NCBI RefSeq assembly: GCF_025997995.1
Contig: NZ_AP026683.1
Span: 2,542,501-2,606,500, forward strand
Source of the DNA: Sediminibacterium sp. TEGAF015
GTDB lineage: Bacteria > Bacteroidota > Bacteroidia > Chitinophagales > Chitinophagaceae
Direction of reading: 5' to 3'
DNA: 64,000 nt
The translations under genes and the position numbers were made by a program. The notes beneath the pieces are model-generated. The model searched no databases. It was given only the letters and a program-made list of their open reading frames with translations, and was not told where the DNA came from. Positions 61,180-64,000 of the stretch are shown in pieces. The stretch's first letter is position 1; each line of letters starts with the position of its first letter.

Positions 61180-61758
61180 CTACTGCTTAAAAGCAGCTGC
61201 CCATGAGAATTTCTCTCTTGGCTGCTCAATAATTCTTTTCTTAATCAAAATAGCTTCCAGCATAGACTTTGCACGGGTATACTGACTCCTGCTTGTGCTC
61301 TCTTCAATGTCTAACATGTCAGCTATCTCTTTATGACTATATCCTTCCATTGCATATAGATTCAAAACCGTTCTATATCCAAGTGGCAGGAGTCTAATAC
61401 ATTCAATGATCTGTCGGGCTTGCATTACAGATGGCATCGTTTCCTCTCTCACTTCCAGATAGTCTGCCTGATCTAGATCAATGCTGTTGCTGAACTTTTT
61501 ATTTTTCTTTAAAAAGTTAATACAGGTATGAACAATGATCCTTCTGATCCATCCTTCAAATGCTCCTTTATTTTGGAACGTATGCATTTGTGTAAAGACC
61601 TTAATGAATCCCTCTTGCAGCATATCTTCTGCATCTTCCCGGCTGTTGGCAAAACGATAACACACGCTCAGCATCTTGGGACTGTAGCGATTGTACAGTT
61701 CTCTTTGTGCAGAGGGGTCATTGTTTAAACAGCCTGCAAGAATAGATTGCTCTGTCAT
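61180..61758 (-). CDS. ECF-type RNA polymerase sigma factor
   Basis: A 192-residue sigma-70 family factor. Region 2 has LYNRYSPKMLSVCYRFANSREDAEDMLQEGF (cited to YRFANSREDAEDMLQEGF) and GWIRRIIVHTCINFLKK. Region 4 has LPLGYRTVLNLYAMEGYSHKEIADML and ESTSRSQYTRAKSML. It is immediately followed by the TM/beta-barrel gene, its probable regulator. It is divergent from the DUF1800 gene. Upstream there are short inverted repeats (AGGGA/TCCCT and GACATT/AATGTT), but no consensus -7 element. Confidence 0.92.
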   Translation of the reverse strand: MTEQSILAGCLNNDPSAQRELYNRYSPKMLSVCYRFANSREDAEDMLQEGFIKVFTQMHTFQNKGAFEGWIRRIIVHTCINFLKKNKKFSNSIDLDQADYLEVREETMPSVMQARQIIECIRLLPLGYRTVLNLYAMEGYSHKEIADMLDIEESTSRSQYTRAKSMLEAILIKKRIIEQPREKFSWAAAFKQ

Positions 61759-61851
61759 TGAGGGATTTATTTCCCTAAATATAAGACATTTTTAATGTTA
61801 AAAGGCTGCATAATTCGCTTACTTAGCGTCATATAAGTACCAATCCTGCGT

Positions 61852-63471
61852 ATGGACAATCTTTACAACCCACCCCCACTAACTGGTTTGAATCCCTATA
61901 CGGGACCATTCACTCAGACGGAATTACAGCATTTATTGAAGCGAACCCTGTTTGGAGCCAGTAAATCCGATCTGGATTATTTTGCAGGAAAAGCGCTTCC
62001 TGTGGTGCTCAGCGAGTTATTGAATCCGGCGGCTGTAATCCCCCCGCCCCCCATAAAAGAATATACCACTTCTACAACAGCAACTACACCCGATACGGCC
62101 ATAGCTGTTGGCTCCACTTGGGTGGGCGATTTAAACAACGATGGTACGGTACAAAGTCAGCGACGCGCTTCATTTAAAAAATGGTGGATGGGGTTAATGA
62201 TTAATCAGGACCGTTCTGTGTTAGAAAAAATGACCTTATTCTGGCACAATCATTTTGCCACAGAAACCAATGATGTAAGCAATGCACAATATGTATATAG
62301 ACATCATCAATTGTTGCGGTCAAATGCATTGGGAAATTTTAAAACACTAACCCGGGCTGTTACAGTTGACTCAGCCATGCTGGTCTATCTAAATGGTCAG
62401 TTGAATACTAGAACAGCACCAGATGAAAACTATGGAAGAGAGTTACAGGAATTATTTTGCTGTGGTAAAGGACCTGATTCCTTGTATACAGAAGCTGATG
62501 TAAAAGCAGCAGCAAGAGTATTAACAGGGTGGAGGAATAATAATACCACCATGACTGCGTACTTTGATTCAACCAGGCACGATACCAATCCCAAAGCCTT
62601 TTCATCTTTTTATAATAATACGGTGATTGCAGGAAGAACGGGTGCTACCGCTGGTGATATAGAACTGGATGAGTTGCTGACGATGATTTTTAATGTGCAG
62701 GAAGTAGCTAAATATGTTTGTCGCAGAATTTATCGATGGTTTCTTTACTATGATATAGATGCATCGGTGGAAACCAATATCATTACTCCGCTGGCCAATA
62801 TTTTCAGAACTAATAATTATGAAATAAAGCCTGTGTTGCAGGCACTCTTGCAAAGTGAACATTTTTTTGATGTATTGTCTAGAGGATGTCAGATCAAGAG
62901 CCCGGTAGATTTAGTAGTGGGAATGTGCAGAGAGTTTCCCATGGCGTTTCCGCCAGCCAGTGATTATATTACTAACTATGCACACTGGAATTATATGGTA
63001 ACCTGGGTAAGTAATATGCAACAAAACATTGGAGATCCACCAGATGTGAGTGGATGGAAAGCCTATTACCAGGAGCCACAGTTTTATCAAATCTGGATCA
63101 ACAGTGATACTTTGCCTAAGCGTAATCAATTTACTGATACCATGATTGTAACGGGTTATAGTTTTGGTGGTAAAAGAATTCAGGTAGATGGATTGGCACT
63201 GGTTCAACAACTCAACACGCCCGCAGATCCGAATGCACTAATCAATCAATTGACCAGTTATTTGTACCGGATAGATTTATCAGGTGCTTCAAAGACACAA
63301 CTTAAACAAGATATATTATTAAGTGGACAAACCAGTGATCATTACTGGACAGATGCCTGGAATTTATACATCAGCAATCCAGGTAATACTGCTAATACCA
63401 CAACGGTAAGAAACAAAATCAGGGACTTGCTCAAATATTTACTGAACCTGGCAGAATACCAACTGGCCTAA
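61852..63471 (+). CDS. DUF1800 family protein
   Basis: A 539-residue protein of the DUF1800 family, of unknown function. Recognisable segments are LLKRTLFGASKSDLDYF at the N-terminus, MTLFWHNHFATE, ENYGRELQELFCCGKG, the LTGW motif in AARVLTGWRNN, and VARPPDVSGWK-like GDPPDVSGWKAYY towards the end. No clear signal peptide is visible. It is the first gene of the usual DUF1800-DUF1501 pair, which probably functions together. Confidence 0.92.
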   Translation: MDNLYNPPPLTGLNPYTGPFTQTELQHLLKRTLFGASKSDLDYFAGKALPVVLSELLNPAAVIPPPPIKEYTTSTTATTPDTAIAVGSTWVGDLNNDGTVQSQRRASFKKWWMGLMINQDRSVLEKMTLFWHNHFATETNDVSNAQYVYRHHQLLRSNALGNFKTLTRAVTVDSAMLVYLNGQLNTRTAPDENYGRELQELFCCGKGPDSLYTEADVKAAARVLTGWRNNNTTMTAYFDSTRHDTNPKAFSSFYNNTVIAGRTGATAGDIELDELLTMIFNVQEVAKYVCRRIYRWFLYYDIDASVETNIITPLANIFRTNNYEIKPVLQALLQSEHFFDVLSRGCQIKSPVDLVVGMCREFPMAFPPASDYITNYAHWNYMVTWVSNMQQNIGDPPDVSGWKAYYQEPQFYQIWINSDTLPKRNQFTDTMIVTGYSFGGKRIQVDGLALVQQLNTPADPNALINQLTSYLYRIDLSGASKTQLKQDILLSGQTSDHYWTDAWNLYISNPGNTANTTTVRNKIRDLLKYLLNLAEYQLA

Positions 63472-63481
63472 AACCCAAACT

Positions 63482-64000
63482 ATGAAAAGGAGAGACTTTT
63501 TAAAAAATACAGTGCCTGCAGGCATTTTACTGCCATCATTGGTGAGTGGGTTTTCGTTTAAAGTATTTGGTGCTTCTTCTGTTTTTGCGGCGGCATTGCA
63601 GATGCAGGCTGAAGAGAACGATCATATCCTGGTCATTATTCAGTTGAATGGCGGCAATGATGGATTAAATATGGTGGTTCCTCTTGAGAACTTTGCCAAC
63701 TATGCCAATGCAAGACCCAATATTTTTATCCCTGAAAACAAAGTATTGAAATTAACTGGTGTAGACAAAGCAGGGTTACATCCTTCTATGACTGGTTTAC
63801 AAAGTTTATACAACGAAGGGAAATTAAATATTATTCAATCAGTTGGATATCCACAGCCTAGTTTTTCGCATTTCAGGGCTACGGATATCTGGATGAGTGC
63901 CAGTGATTCCAACACAGTAGTCAATAGCGGATGGGCAGGAAGATATTTGGATTATCAGTATCCGAATTTTCCAACCGGCTATCCCAATGCAACCATGAAA
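63482..64000 (+). CDS. DUF1501 family protein, 3' end outside the window
   Basis: The first 173 codons are present. The start MKRRDFLKNTVPAGILLPSL is a Tat-like export signal (RRDF followed by a hydrophobic core). LVIIQLNGGNDGLNMVVPL and LHPSMTGLQSLYNEGKLNI are diagnostic for DUF1501. PSFSHFRATDIWMSA follows, where sulfatase-like members have metal ligands. It begins 10 bases after the DUF1800 stop codon, the common pairing. The gene continues past base 64000. Confidence 0.93.
   Translation, partial: MKRRDFLKNTVPAGILLPSLVSGFSFKVFGASSVFAAALQMQAEENDHILVIIQLNGGNDGLNMVVPLENFANYANARPNIFIPENKVLKLTGVDKAGLHPSMTGLQSLYNEGKLNIIQSVGYPQPSFSHFRATDIWMSASDSNTVVNSGWAGRYLDYQYPNFPTGYPNATMK

Noticed and set aside
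1-64000. CRISPR arrays, insertion sequences, prophage or integrase genes
   Set aside because: I saw no regularly spaced repeats, transposase or integrase-like proteins, or duplicated target sites. The window reads as ordinary chromosome.

Overview
The window looks like a chromosomal segment of a Bacteroidota bacterium, most likely in or near the Chitinophagaceae (an inference from gene content, not a measured phylogeny). The reasons are the gliding-motility and type IX secretion genes (gldE-gldD and gldK-L-M-N), the carotenoid cluster, DUF4271/hemD and DUF1800/DUF1501 gene pairs typical of the phylum, almost no Shine-Dalgarno sequences, and -7 promoter elements of the form TAnnTTTG. It carries about 62 protein genes, one tRNA-Arg(CCG), one cobalamin riboswitch and several strong intrinsic terminators. 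I found no insertion sequence, prophage or CRISPR array.

Layout. 0-14 kb is mostly housekeeping: mutY, ssb, gldE, gldD, a DUF3109 protein, a LutB-like iron-sulfur protein, a DUF7033/polysaccharide-deacetylase-like protein, then on the minus strand an EamA transporter, purH, comEC, an isolated C-terminal half of carB and a CHRD lipoprotein. 14-16.5 kb is an umuD-umuC translesion operon facing a small divergent gene across a palindromic operator candidate. 16.6-26.2 kb holds sugar-nucleotide and cell-wall genes: an AmgK-like kinase fused to a RapZ C-terminal domain with a MurU-like nucleotidyltransferase, a Gfo/Idh oxidoreductase with a hexapeptide acyltransferase, gmd-wcaG (GDP-fucose) and rfbB-rfbC-rfbA (dTDP-4-keto-rhamnose).

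26.3-34.5 kb is a carotenoid cluster: a CarH/LitR-type MerR regulator with a B12-binding domain, an ECF sigma factor, then crtI, crtB, idi, a second CrtI-type desaturase (CrtD-like), a CruF-like hydratase, crtZ and crtY. This set fits a saproxanthin-type monocyclic carotenoid. 34.5-44.4 kb has a PfkB-type kinase, tRNA-Arg followed by a long imperfect palindrome, an SGLT-type symporter, marC, and a minus-strand cobalamin salvage operon (btuB-cobT-cobS-cobC) behind a B12 riboswitch, then an APC permease. The corrinoid salvage operon and the B12-dependent carotenoid regulator lie close enough to suggest linked physiology.

44.4-57 kb holds a TolC/HlyD efflux pair, gpsA, an XRE regulator, hemW, DUF4271, hemD with a histone-like tail, and the gldKLMN core of the type IX machinery. 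57-64 kb holds uvrC, a lipoprotein, an ECF sigma factor with a membrane-anchored protein ending in a probable beta-barrel, and a DUF1800-DUF1501 pair whose second gene runs off the window.

The most notable observations are a UmuD homologue in which both residues of the Ser-Lys protease dyad are replaced, the isolated half carB, the AmgK-RapZ fusion, the CarH-ECF-carotenoid module whose CarH lacks the light-state histidine ligand of Thermus CarH, and a hairpin that buries the btuB start codon downstream of the riboswitch.
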